Assembly: GCF_004362805.1 (NCBI RefSeq)
Contig: NZ_SNYF01000006.1
Coordinates: 496,001 to 560,000 of the forward strand
Source of the DNA: Algoriphagus boseongensis
Lineage (GTDB): Bacteria > Bacteroidota > Bacteroidia > Cytophagales > Cyclobacteriaceae
Length of the DNA: 64,000 nucleotides
Direction of reading: 5' to 3'
Shown: piece after piece, positions 43,221 to 51,627 of the stretch
Position numbering within the stretch: position 1 is the first letter of the stretch
How the letters are laid out: the number at the start of each line of letters is the position of its first letter
Translations under genes and position numbers: made by a program
Notes under the pieces: generated by a model
Told to the model about the DNA's origin: nothing
The model's database searches: none
Seen by the model: only the letters and a program-made list of their open reading frames with translations

Positions 43221-43724
43221 CTATTCCAAAATCCGGGTTGCAAACAAAAAAGCATTCTTCCAATATCGATTGCTCAGGTAATCTTCCGTTACCCCCAAGG
43301 ATGTGGAAGCATGGATAAATCGAACTTCTGGATTCACCTCTGTTACAATTCCGGAATGAGTAACCTGATTCTTTCTTTTACCCGTGGCGAAAAAAAGTAA
43401 ATCCCCGGGTTTTGCGTCTTGTAATTTTATCTTTTGGCCAATCTTGCTTTGGTCCACAGATTGACGGGGAAGATTGATTCCAACGGAATAGTAGGAGTGA
43501 AAAACCAGAGCGGAGCAATCTATTCCACTTCGGGTAGTACCTCCATATTTATAGGGAGCTCCTCGATAAGATTTGGCGGTTTCGATTACGGTAAAAGCCG
43601 GAGAATCTTTTGGGAGTTTTTTCTTGCTCTTACAGCTCTGAAAAAAGACTAATCCACAAATCAATAAAATTATCCAAGGAAAAATAGGTCGATTCTTGTT
43701 CAAAAGGGAATTCATTAGATCCAA
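43221..43724 (-). CDS. NlpC/P60 (C40) cysteine peptidase, lipoprotein
   Basis: The product is 167 residues from the first ATG (an ATG three codons later is equally possible). It has a lipoprotein signal (FPWIILLICGLVFFQSC, Cys31). The C40 domain covers about 48-165, with catalytic Cys70 (SGIDCSALVF), His123 (THSGIV) and His138 (RFIHAS) as third residue. These enzymes cut the stem peptide of peptidoglycan, usually the gamma-D-Glu-diaminopimelate bond. It would act in the periplasm. No SH3 or LysM domain is seen. It is divergent from the MBL/rhodanese gene. Confidence 0.92.
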   Translation of the reverse strand: MDLMNSLLNKNRPIFPWIILLICGLVFFQSCKSKKKLPKDSPAFTVIETAKSYRGAPYKYGGTTRSGIDCSALVFHSYYSVGINLPRQSVDQSKIGQKIKLQDAKPGDLLFFATGKRKNQVTHSGIVTEVNPEVRFIHASTSLGVTEDYLSNRYWKNAFLFATRILE

Positions 43725-43802
43725 TTCAAGTTTACTAGACAGGACTCAGGAATTCAAATGCAGTAGGTGTTTTTGTAAAATGAGTTTTTGGTTTTTCCTT
43801 AA

Positions 43803-43827
43803 GTGATTCAAATCACCGAAAGTGATT
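43803..43827 (+). promoter_or_regulatory. Operator-like dyad plus half-site before the MBL/rhodanese gene
   Basis: GTGATT-CA-AATCAC is a perfect 14-base inverted repeat, and a third GTGATT lies 19 bases after the first. A CATCTTTG (43840-43847), close to the -7 consensus, follows at promoter distance, with no -33 TTTG. The layout suits an activator or a sulfide/redox-responsive repressor. Confidence 0.5.
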
Positions 43828-43878
43828 CCTTCATTATTTCATCTTTGTATCAAAATTCAGAAACAATTATAAATAACT

Positions 43879-45225
43879 ATGAATATTCAACAATTTTATG
43901 ATGAGGGTTTGGCTCATGCCAGCTACGCAATTCTTTCAGAAGGGAAAGTTGCTTTGGTAGATCCAGGGAGAAATCCTCAGCCTTATTATAATTTCGCTCA
44001 GGCCAATGATGCGCAAATCGTTGCAGTGATCGAAACTCATCCGCATGCTGATTTTGTAAGTTCCCATTTGGAATTTTACAAAAATGATGATGCTACCATC
44101 TACGTCAGCAAATTAGTTGGAGCAGAATATCCCCATACTGGCTTTGACGAGGGAGATTCTTTTCAAATGGGAAAGGTTAGCTTCCACGCACTTCATACAC
44201 CAGGTCACTCGCCGGATTCTATCAGCATTTTGCTAAAGGATGAAAATGGAAAAGACCATGCTTTATTCTCTGGTGACACCTTATTTATTGGAGATGTAGG
44301 AAGACCAGATTTAAGAGAGAAGGCCGGTAATATGACTGCGCAGCGTGAGGAGTTGGCAAGAATGATGTACTACACCGTGCAAAACAAGCTGAAGCCTTTG
44401 GCTGACGAGGTACTAGTTTTCCCGGCACATGGAGCTGGGTCTCTTTGTGGAAAAAACCTAAGCGATGCACGTCAGTCTACTATTGGAGAGCAGAGAGCCA
44501 CCAACTGGGCATTTACAGATTTGACTGAGGAAACCTTTGTGGATTCTTTGCTTCAGGGACAGCCGTATATTCCTAAATATTTTGGCTACGATGTAGCTAT
44601 GAATAAAAAAGGAGCTCCATCATTCCAGAGATCACTTTCTCAAGTGAGCATGTGGCCTGAAGGATCTACTCTTCCGGAAGGAGCATTGGTAATTGACGCC
44701 AGAAAAAATGATCAATTCGCTGAGGGTCATATCCCAGGAGCTATCAATATTATGAACGGTGGAAAGTTTGAGACCTGGTTAGGATCAATTGTTGGTCCTG
44801 AGGAGAATTTCTTCTTGGTCGCTGACTCTGCTGCTGAATTGGAGATTTTGGTCAACAAAGCCGCAAAAATTGGCTATGAGCTACTGATCAAAGGAGCAGT
44901 AGTTAATCCTGCCGGAATGACTGAAAAAGGGAATTCATTTAACCTTGAAGCATTCAAAGCAAATCCTGATGCTTATACCATTGTAGATATCCGCAGCAGA
45001 GACGAGCATGCGAATTCACCTATATTCGAAGAGTCGATCAATATTCCTCTTCAAGAATTGAGAGAAAGAGTAAGCGAAATTCCAAGCACAAAACCAGTGG
45101 TAATTCACTGTGCAGGAGGTTACCGAAGCGCAGCCGGATCAAGTATCGTAGCTGGGGCTGAAAAAGGATTGGAAGTTTATGATTTGAGCGAAGCCATCAA
45201 GGAATTTCAGGCTGTAGTTCATTAA
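43879..45225 (+). CDS. Persulfide dioxygenase-like MBL hydrolase with two rhodanese domains
   Basis: The 448-residue protein has a metallo-beta-lactamase domain (about 1-250) with ETHPHADFVSSH (about 53-64), HTPGHSPDS, FSGDTLFIGDVGRPDL and FPAHGAGSLCG, as in persulfide dioxygenases (ETHE1 type). Two rhodanese domains follow. The first (about 265-345) has no cysteine at the active loop (VADSAAELE) and looks inactive. The second (about 365-445) keeps it in VIHCAGGYRSAAGS. The protein should oxidise persulfides to sulfite and handle sulfane sulfur in the cytoplasm. It is monocistronic, with an operator-like dyad upstream and a good terminator downstream. Confidence 0.93.
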   Translation: MNIQQFYDEGLAHASYAILSEGKVALVDPGRNPQPYYNFAQANDAQIVAVIETHPHADFVSSHLEFYKNDDATIYVSKLVGAEYPHTGFDEGDSFQMGKVSFHALHTPGHSPDSISILLKDENGKDHALFSGDTLFIGDVGRPDLREKAGNMTAQREELARMMYYTVQNKLKPLADEVLVFPAHGAGSLCGKNLSDARQSTIGEQRATNWAFTDLTEETFVDSLLQGQPYIPKYFGYDVAMNKKGAPSFQRSLSQVSMWPEGSTLPEGALVIDARKNDQFAEGHIPGAINIMNGGKFETWLGSIVGPEENFFLVADSAAELEILVNKAAKIGYELLIKGAVVNPAGMTEKGNSFNLEAFKANPDAYTIVDIRSRDEHANSPIFEESINIPLQELRERVSEIPSTKPVVIHCAGGYRSAAGSSIVAGAEKGLEVYDLSEAIKEFQAVVH

Positions 45226-45254
45226 TCCAAAATTAAAGTTGAGAGTCACCTATC

Positions 45255-45284
45255 GCCCTTGGACCTTCCAAGGGCATTTTTTTT
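45255..45284 (+). terminator. Terminator of the MBL/rhodanese gene
   Basis: A perfect nine-base stem (GCCCTTGGA / TCCAAGGGC), three-base loop and eight Ts. Confidence 0.92.
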
Positions 45285-45354
45285 GCGTTAAAAAGAGAAA
45301 TAGCTCAGCGTTAGAAAACCAAAATGGGTATTTTGCAGTACCTGTGAGAAAAGA

Positions 45355-45600
45355 ATGAAAATGAGTCGGGAGGAATTTATCGATATGCCATTGCACCAAA
45401 AGATCAAGACGCTCTATGTGGAGGGTACTTTTGTAGTGGGCATCCGTTACTACCGGCACAAAGTCAATCTTTATCTTCTGGAAAAAGAATACGTGGAAGT
45501 TTTTTATAATCACAAGGAAGATAAAATCGACAAGATTGATTTTTTACCCCGGGACCATAGTCGGATGAAATTTTACTTGGATCAGATTAAGATTGGCTAA
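45355..45600 (+). CDS. Hypothetical protein, 81 residues
   Basis: The small basic soluble protein (MKMSREEFIDMPLHQKIKTLY...) alternates polar and aromatic residues in a beta-like pattern (VEGTFVVGIRYYRHKVNLYLLE). I recognise no family. A second ATG two codons later is possible. A frame on the other strand overlaps it, but this one has the better composition and its stop overlaps the convergent lipoprotein gene by 4 bases. It lies shortly after the terminator of the rhodanese gene, so it needs its own promoter. Confidence 0.6.
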   Translation: MKMSREEFIDMPLHQKIKTLYVEGTFVVGIRYYRHKVNLYLLEKEYVEVFYNHKEDKIDKIDFLPRDHSRMKFYLDQIKIG

Positions 45601-46301
45601 TCAAATTTTTCCAATTCCCCCTGATAAAAATCCTCCCGGTATCTAAATCTACCCACGCCTTTCAAATTGCCTTCTTGAATCTCTACTGTTGGGTCAGTGG
45701 ATTTCATGGGAAGATCAAATTCCAGAACGACCTCGATTTTTCTTACATCTTGTCCAGAAAGATTCTTCACCAGACCTTCCTCCACCGCTAAAACCCGTAT
45801 TTTCCCACCTTTTTTTGGGAAGAAGTTATCTGTTAAGTAGGCATAATACTTTTCCTGATTTGCCACATCTATTCTAAATTGATCAAAACTGGTATAATTG
45901 GGATCAGCATCAGCTTTAGATTTTTCAGCCAGAAAAACCTTTACTAAGTCCTCATAGGGATAATAGGTATTGAATAAGTTCACTATATCTTGAAATGGGA
46001 CATTTTCACCTCTAGGGATATCATCTGGGAGGGGTTGAGATGGGGTTTCCAGCCCAATAGACCATTTATGATCAAATGTTCTGATATCAAAAAAATGGTA
46101 GCCTTGAAATTTCCCATTGATTCCCAAACTCCCACTTCCATTCCCAGATCGAATATTTGTCGTTCCAAATATACTTCCATCAGGCAAAGTCCCCTCAAAA
46201 CCCACTTCTTCAAGAAGGTTTTCAGGCTCTTCATTGTCTTGGCAAGAGAAAAAAAGTAAGCTTAAAAGGAGCGCTGGCAAAATTTTCAAAGCGTTTTTCA
46301 T
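45597..46301 (-). CDS. Hypothetical lipoprotein
   Basis: The 234-residue protein has a lipoprotein signal (LPALLLSLLFFSCQDNEEPEN, Cys about 20) followed by an acidic, flexible stretch. The rest is soluble, with repeated aromatic and acidic residues (FDHKWSIGLE, FRYREDFYQGELEKFD). I recognise no family. Such exported proteins of 200-250 residues are common in Bacteroidota. A clear terminator hairpin stands upstream in the gap to DPP-IV, so it probably has its own promoter. Confidence 0.75.
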   Translation of the reverse strand: MKNALKILPALLLSLLFFSCQDNEEPENLLEEVGFEGTLPDGSIFGTTNIRSGNGSGSLGINGKFQGYHFFDIRTFDHKWSIGLETPSQPLPDDIPRGENVPFQDIVNLFNTYYPYEDLVKVFLAEKSKADADPNYTSFDQFRIDVANQEKYYAYLTDNFFPKKGGKIRVLAVEEGLVKNLSGQDVRKIEVVLEFDLPMKSTDPTVEIQEGNLKGVGRFRYREDFYQGELEKFD

Positions 46302-46370
46302 AAAGGTTGATTTTGGTTAGTAAAAGTGTTTTTAGTCCAGACGAATGATTTTCAACTTTTGCTACAACAA

Positions 46371-46402
46371 AAAACCGCAGAATTTTCATCCTGCGGTTTT
46401 TT
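46371..46402. terminator. Terminator downstream of the DPP-IV gene
   Basis: Stem AAAACCGCAG / CTGCGGTTTT with a nine-base loop and flanking A/T runs. It follows the minus-strand peptidase gene. Confidence 0.85.
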
Positions 46403-46421
46403 ATTAGGAGTTCCAGAAGAT

Positions 46422-48608
46422 TTACAATTTTCTCTTCAAGAAATCTGTCATTTGGGTATAAAGGTGCCAGGTCGTATTTCCTCCAGAGATACCATGATTT
46501 CGGTTTGGATAGTAAAATGTTTCAAATTGCTTGTCTGCAGCAATCAGCGCATTGACTAAATCCACAGCATTTTGAAAATGCACATTGTCGTCTCCAGTCC
46601 CATGGATTAATAAGAAGTTTCCTTTTAGTCTATTGACATGCGTGATTGGACTATTGTCGTCATAGCCTGAAGGATTCAACTGTGGGGTTTGAAGATATCT
46701 TTCTGTATAGATCGTGTCATAATATCTCCAAGTGGTAACAGGAGCCACAGCGATCGCTGTTTTGAAGACATCATTTCCTATCATCAGGGAAAGTGAAGAC
46801 ATATAGCCTCCGTAAGACCAGCCCCAGATCCCTATTCTTGAAGGATCAACGAAAGGCATTTTAGCAAAGTACTTTGCACCTTCAATCTGATCGATAGTTT
46901 CCAATTTACCCAAATTGGCGTAAGTGGAATGTTTGAAATCTCTTCCTCTAGCGCCAGTTCCCCGATTATCCACGCAGGCTACGATGATTCCTTCAGCGGC
47001 TAAATGCTGATGCCAGAAGTCCCGAGTTCCACCCCAGGAATTGAGTACGTTTTGGGATCCTGGACCTCCGTAGACATACATCAAAACTGGGTATTTTTTG
47101 TTGGGATCAAAGTCTGCTGGCTTAATGATGTAGCCATTCAACTCAGTTCCATCTACGGTTGGGAAGCTGAAAAATTCCTTTTTGCCCAAAGCAAAACCAG
47201 CTAGTCGCTCCTTCAAGGCTTGATTATCCTCGAGGACTTTTAGCTCTTTTCCAGTAGCGTCATTTAAGGTTACTTTGACTGGCGTATCTGATGTAGAGTA
47301 ATAATCAATAAAGAACTTGTGATCAGGGCTCATGTTGATGGTATGGCTACCCTTGGCAGGGGTGAGCAGTTTTTTGCCCTTTCCATCCAAGTTGATCACG
47401 TAGAAGTTTCGCTCTAGGGGAGAAGCCTCAGTGGAGATGAAATAGAGTTTTTTGCCTTTTTCATCCACCCCGACCATGGAAGTAACTTCCCATTTTCCAC
47501 TGGTAATTTGACGAATCAGACTTCCATCCAGATTATGGTGGTAGATGTGCTTGAAGCCGTCTTGTTCTGAGGTTCGGATAAAAGATTTCCCATCACTTAG
47601 GTATTGCAAATCATCGTTGTAATCCAAATCCACATAAGTTTTGGAGGTTTCAGAGATGATCAACTTGCTTTCTCCTGTACTTGCATTTGCATGAAAAAGA
47701 TCCAACTGATTTTGGAGACGGTTCATGCGGATAAAGGCAAGGGTACTTGCATCCTGAGTCCAATAAATTCGAGGAAGGTAGATGTCAGTTTCGGTACCGG
47801 CATCGACTTTTTGGGTTTTTGCTGATTCTAAATCATAGACATGAATGCTCACCAGGGAGTTCTTTTCTCCAGCTTTTGGGTACTTAAATTTGTAATCCTG
47901 AGGATACAAAGGGCCCCAAAGCTGCATGTTGAATTCTGGAACCTGAGTTTCATCAAATCGGATAAAGGCTATTTTTTTGCCGTCAGGAGACCATTTGAAA
48001 GCCTGAGCCATGGAAAACTCTTCTTCATACACCCAATCAGCCGCTCCGTTGATCACTTTATTCCATTCTCCATCTTTGGTGATTTGGGTCAGTTTGTTAT
48101 TGGCCAATTCTACCATAAATAGATTGTTGTCCTTGACAAAGGCAACCTTATCATTATCCGGTGAAAGGGTGGCATAGGAGATTTTCTCTCCATTCATCAA
48201 CTGCTGCTTTTCACCTGAAGCCAAGTCTACCACATAGAAAATTGCTTTAGAAGATCTCCTGTAGATAGATTCTACATCCGTTGCAATTAGGGCTTTAGAC
48301 TCATCTGCATTGAAGGAATAGCTTGAAAATTTCACTCCCAAAGCATTTCCGTCAAGCAAAACACCTGCTTCTTCACCAGTTGCCAAATTGATTTTGACTA
48401 CCGTAGGAGCTCCATTTCTTTGAATTAATGAACTGTAATACTGCCCGTCTTTCATCCAGTTGATACCGAAGACAGATTTTTGAGAGAAGGTGCCTTTTTT
48501 GAAGACATCTTCCAAGGTTACTTTTTTCAGGTTTTGCGCCTGAGTGCTTATCGCTACGCTGATCATTGCGATCAGGGCAAGAGGAAGCACTTTCCAACTT
48601 TTAATCAT
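46422..48608 (-). CDS. Dipeptidyl-peptidase IV-like S9 peptidase
   Basis: The 728-residue exported enzyme has a signal peptide (LPLALIAMISVAISTQAQ), an eight-bladed beta-propeller (about 60-480) and an alpha/beta hydrolase domain. The catalytic Ser is in GWSYGGYMSS (about residue 598). The Asp is in IHGTGDDNVHFQN and the His in NRNHGISGG. The pair of glutamates expected of DPP-IV is in WVYEEEFSMAQ (about 190-200). It removes X-Pro dipeptides from peptides in the periplasm. I use the ATG before IKSWKVLPLA; a longer frame upstream is not credible. It is divergent from ddl. Confidence 0.94.
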   Translation of the reverse strand: MIKSWKVLPLALIAMISVAISTQAQNLKKVTLEDVFKKGTFSQKSVFGINWMKDGQYYSSLIQRNGAPTVVKINLATGEEAGVLLDGNALGVKFSSYSFNADESKALIATDVESIYRRSSKAIFYVVDLASGEKQQLMNGEKISYATLSPDNDKVAFVKDNNLFMVELANNKLTQITKDGEWNKVINGAADWVYEEEFSMAQAFKWSPDGKKIAFIRFDETQVPEFNMQLWGPLYPQDYKFKYPKAGEKNSLVSIHVYDLESAKTQKVDAGTETDIYLPRIYWTQDASTLAFIRMNRLQNQLDLFHANASTGESKLIISETSKTYVDLDYNDDLQYLSDGKSFIRTSEQDGFKHIYHHNLDGSLIRQITSGKWEVTSMVGVDEKGKKLYFISTEASPLERNFYVINLDGKGKKLLTPAKGSHTINMSPDHKFFIDYYSTSDTPVKVTLNDATGKELKVLEDNQALKERLAGFALGKKEFFSFPTVDGTELNGYIIKPADFDPNKKYPVLMYVYGGPGSQNVLNSWGGTRDFWHQHLAAEGIIVACVDNRGTGARGRDFKHSTYANLGKLETIDQIEGAKYFAKMPFVDPSRIGIWGWSYGGYMSSLSLMIGNDVFKTAIAVAPVTTWRYYDTIYTERYLQTPQLNPSGYDDNSPITHVNRLKGNFLLIHGTGDDNVHFQNAVDLVNALIAADKQFETFYYPNRNHGISGGNTTWHLYTQMTDFLKRKL

Positions 48609-48724
48609 ATTATGTGGAGTTTGGGTAAATTCAAGCAGCGAATATATAAAACCCGGAAAGGGAATTGAAACCCTTGGAGGGTTAACGGAAAATAAGCTAT
48701 TTCGCAAAGTAAATTTTTCCAGCC

Positions 48725-49711
48725 ATGAAGAAGAAAATTGCCTTGGTTACCGGAGGCTTTACCGGTGAATCCGTAATCTCCTTAAAAAGCGCAGCGGTCG
48801 TAGAGAAAACGATTGACCGCGAGCGCTACGATGTCTACAAAATCTTGATTTACCCTGGAGATTGGCATTTTGTCTGTTCATCAGGGGAGAAAATTCCCGT
48901 GGATTTGAATGACTTCAGCATTTCAATTGGAGATGAAAAAATCAAATTTGATGGGGTCTTCAATATTCTTCATGGCTCTCCAGGTGAGGATGGAAAATTG
49001 GCTGGCTACTTCGATATGTTGGGTATCCCCTACACGACATGCGATCAGCTAACCTCTGCTATTACAATGAACAAAGGCTACACCAAAGCCATTGTGCAGG
49101 ATATTCCTGAATTGCATGTGGCCAAGTCCATTCAGCTATTTGAAAATACTCCTGAAAACGCATCAAAGATTCAATCTGAACTCATACTTCCGCTTTTTAT
49201 CAAGCCAAACAACGGAGGTAGCTCCATCGGAATGAGCAAGGTGAAAACTTGGGAGGAATTGCCAGAAGCTTTGGAAAAAGCATTTGTAGAGGACGCTCAG
49301 GTATTAGTGGAGGAGTTCGTTTCCGGCAGGGAATTTTCGATAGGAATTTTTAAGGGAAAAGGAAAGATCACGGTTCTTCCTGCTACAGAGATTGTCAGCA
49401 GTAAGGAGTTTTTTGACTACGAAGCCAAATATGTTCCTGGTGTTTGTGAGGAAATTACCCCGGGTCGAATGACTGATGAGGAAGTAGAACGTGTTGGAAG
49501 GGTGGTCACCAAAGTTTATGAAAAACTCAATTGCAAGGGAGCAGTACGGGTGGATTACTTCCTTCAGCACGAAACGGGAAAATTCTACTTCATCGAAATC
49601 AATACCGTCCCTGGCCAAACAGAAACCAGCTTAATTTCTCAGCAGGTAAGATCAATCGGAATGGAGGTGAAGGAATTTTATACCCAGCTGATTGAGGAGA
49701 TGTTTGAATAA
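48725..49711 (+). CDS. ddl: D-alanine--D-alanine ligase
   Basis: The 328-residue ATP-grasp enzyme makes D-Ala-D-Ala for peptidoglycan. Motifs are the opening VTGGFTGESVISLKSA, HGSPGEDGKLAGYFDMLGIPYT (about 80-101), the glycine loop NNGGSSIGMSKV (about 162-173), EEFVSGREFSIG and the closing metal motif FIEINTVPGQTETS. It lies apart from the main division/cell-wall cluster. It is monocistronic, with the GAAATA repeat starting directly after its stop. Confidence 0.96.
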   Translation: MKKKIALVTGGFTGESVISLKSAAVVEKTIDRERYDVYKILIYPGDWHFVCSSGEKIPVDLNDFSISIGDEKIKFDGVFNILHGSPGEDGKLAGYFDMLGIPYTTCDQLTSAITMNKGYTKAIVQDIPELHVAKSIQLFENTPENASKIQSELILPLFIKPNNGGSSIGMSKVKTWEELPEALEKAFVEDAQVLVEEFVSGREFSIGIFKGKGKITVLPATEIVSSKEFFDYEAKYVPGVCEEITPGRMTDEEVERVGRVVTKVYEKLNCKGAVRVDYFLQHETGKFYFIEINTVPGQTETSLISQQVRSIGMEVKEFYTQLIEEMFE

Positions 49712-49868
49712 GAAATACAGTAGAAATACAGTAGAAATACAGTAGAAATACAGTAGAAATACAGTAGAAATACAGTAGAAATACCAATCCTTCTTGGGGT
49801 ATGTTTCGGCTAATTATTTCTATTATTTTTCACGGAGTGAAGCGATGTATATTTCTACTTATTTCCGA
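49712..49868. repeat. GAAATA 11-bp phased repeat, copy D (seven tandem units)
   Basis: Seven copies of GAAATAC stand exactly 11 bases apart (first bases 49712, 49723, 49734, 49745, 49756, 49767 and 49778), joined by AGTA. They begin directly after the ddl stop. A GAGTGAAGCGA segment lies near 49839, and inverted TATTTCTACTTATTTCC ends the element near 49850-49868. It is the most regular of four related copies in the window. Confidence 0.9.
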
Positions 49869-49897
49869 TAGAAAACAAAATCAGCTAATTTTTCGCC

Positions 49898-50833
49898 TTA
49901 TTTCTTACTAAACTCAAAAAGCTTCCTTTTCTCTTCTTTGCTTAAGGCGTCGTAGCCTTTTTCAGCAATTTTGTCCAGAATTTTATCAATCTCCTCCTGG
50001 GTTGTTTCAGTTGATTTGGGAGCAGGACTGGTTTTAGACGAGCTCCCAAAACCTGCAAAACCGCCTCCTGTTGAGGTTTTAGCTTTTCTGTAACTCACTT
50101 TTACCTTGCTTTGGCGACCGCTGAATAGGTTTTCAAAGAAGATTCCGACTTTTTGAACGGGCTTACCCCAATCTGTTCCTTTTCGAAGTTGAACAATGTA
50201 TAAATACCCCAAAAGCGCTCCTCCCAAGTGGGCAATTTCCCCTCCAGCATTTGCTCCAATCGAATTGGCAAAAGAAAGAATCACATAGAAGGCTGCGATA
50301 TAAACAATCTTTACCGGGCCTATTAGAATCAGGAAAAAAGTGGTATTCGGTGTCAAAGTGGCGGCACCAACAACCACGGCAAATACTCCAGCACTTGCTC
50401 CCAACATCATGGAAGTATCCACCGATGAACTGAAATAAGGAGCCAGATTGTAAATCAAAAGGTAGAAAATAGCTCCAAAAAGTCCTCCCAAAATATACAG
50501 GTTTGCAAGCTTTCTGCTCCCCAGATATTGGTGAATAATCATCCCAAACCAATAGAGGAAGAGCATATTGAACAGGATGTGAAATACTCCCTCATGCAAA
50601 AACATGTAGGAGAAAACACTCCAAGGCTGCCACATTAATTTCTCCAAAGAAGCTGGCATCATCAGAAAGCTCAATCCTTCGCGATATAGTTCACCCAATC
50701 CACTGATGGTGAGAATTACTCGGGAAATAAGCAGCGCAAAAAACACAATCAGATTGATTGCAATCAACTTATACAAGCTATTGTCCCGATGCCTGAAGGC
50801 GTTTCTCAGATTTTCCCAAAAGCTTCCGTACAT
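49898..50833 (-). CDS. Rhomboid intramembrane serine protease with basic C-terminal tail
   Basis: The 311-residue protein has six core transmembrane helices. The catalytic Ser is in MLGASAGVF (about 145) and the His in EIAHLGGALLG. The family HxxxN (HILFNMLFLYWFG) is in helix 2. A polar tail from about residue 205 ends in EEIDKILDKIAEKGYDALSKEEKRKLFE. This tail domain is common in rhomboids of this phylum. It cuts membrane proteins within the bilayer. It starts 1 base after the upstream rhomboid's stop and is the last gene of the mutL run. Confidence 0.92.
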   Translation of the reverse strand: MYGSFWENLRNAFRHRDNSLYKLIAINLIVFFALLISRVILTISGLGELYREGLSFLMMPASLEKLMWQPWSVFSYMFLHEGVFHILFNMLFLYWFGMIIHQYLGSRKLANLYILGGLFGAIFYLLIYNLAPYFSSSVDTSMMLGASAGVFAVVVGAATLTPNTTFFLILIGPVKIVYIAAFYVILSFANSIGANAGGEIAHLGGALLGYLYIVQLRKGTDWGKPVQKVGIFFENLFSGRQSKVKVSYRKAKTSTGGGFAGFGSSSKTSPAPKSTETTQEEIDKILDKIAEKGYDALSKEEKRKLFEFSKK

Positions 50834-50834
50834 A

Positions 50835-51626
50835 TCAATAGAAAGAATTTCTGTCTTTTTTCCAGTTGTAAACTAAAATCGCCCCAATCACCAATCCGCT
50901 CAAGTGAGCAAAATGGGCTACGTTATCCGTGGGGCTATTTAGCATTACGTTATAAATCGTATAAAGGGCATAAGCCCCCACCAAATATTTTGCTTTGACG
51001 GGCATGGGAGGGAAAAGAAGAAACAACTGTGTATTTGGGAATAACATGGCAAATGCCACCAAAATACCAAACAGCGCACCTGAAGCTCCAACCATAGGAG
51101 AATTCAGATTTAGCTTTAAGATTGTTTGAAGTGTTCTTTCTGCTCTTTCGATATAGGCAGGATCTTCAGGATTTCTGCTGAAGTTATCTACGAAATCAAA
51201 TACTTCAGGCGCAAAGTAGCCTCTGTTTTCAATCACCAATCGGTTAAAATATTCCGGGTCAGGATTGGCCTCAAATGCCAAGACCTTATCTTCTAGATTT
51301 TTGTACTGGTAAATGGAATAACCCGAATACAGTACCCCTGCACCTACACCACAAACCATCCAAAGGGTGAATAATTTTTTTGGCCCTAAAAACTGCTCCA
51401 ATAAAGGCCCAAAGATCAATAGACCAAACATGTTGCTGAACAAATGCCAAAAGTCGGCATGCATAAACATGTAGGTCAGGAATTGGAAGGGCTTGAAGTG
51501 TTCGCTTTGGATATTGTACAAAGCAAACCAATTATTCAAGGTCGGAAACACAAAGCTGGCTACCAGAAAAACGACCACGTTGATCAGCAGCAGGTTTTGT
51601 ACGACCGGAGTTATGTTTCTAAACAT
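50835..51626 (-). CDS. Rhomboid intramembrane serine protease
   Basis: The 263-residue rhomboid has Ser in VGASGALFGIL, His in AHFAHLSGLVIG and HxxxN in FWHLFSNMFGLLIFG. A hydrophilic insert of about 60 residues (NLEDKVLAFEANPDPE...) lies between helices 3 and 4. It is a paralogue of the following rhomboid but without the long tail. It starts 1 base after the mutL stop, so translation is probably coupled. Substrates are unknown, and two adjacent rhomboids with different cores may work on different proteins. Confidence 0.93.
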   Translation of the reverse strand: MFRNITPVVQNLLLINVVVFLVASFVFPTLNNWFALYNIQSEHFKPFQFLTYMFMHADFWHLFSNMFGLLIFGPLLEQFLGPKKLFTLWMVCGVGAGVLYSGYSIYQYKNLEDKVLAFEANPDPEYFNRLVIENRGYFAPEVFDFVDNFSRNPEDPAYIERAERTLQTILKLNLNSPMVGASGALFGILVAFAMLFPNTQLFLLFPPMPVKAKYLVGAYALYTIYNVMLNSPTDNVAHFAHLSGLVIGAILVYNWKKDRNSFY

Positions 51627-51627
51627 C

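Noticed and set aside
45250..45513. 87-codon minus-strand frame
   Set aside because: Overlaps the more protein-like 81-codon gene and covers the terminator hairpin of the rhodanese gene.
49712..49784. Possible CRISPR array
   Set aside because: The 11-base period leaves no spacers, and no cas gene is present.
49599..49787. Minus-strand frame reading YFYCISTVFL repeats
   Set aside because: It is only the translation of the 11-bp GAAATAC array.
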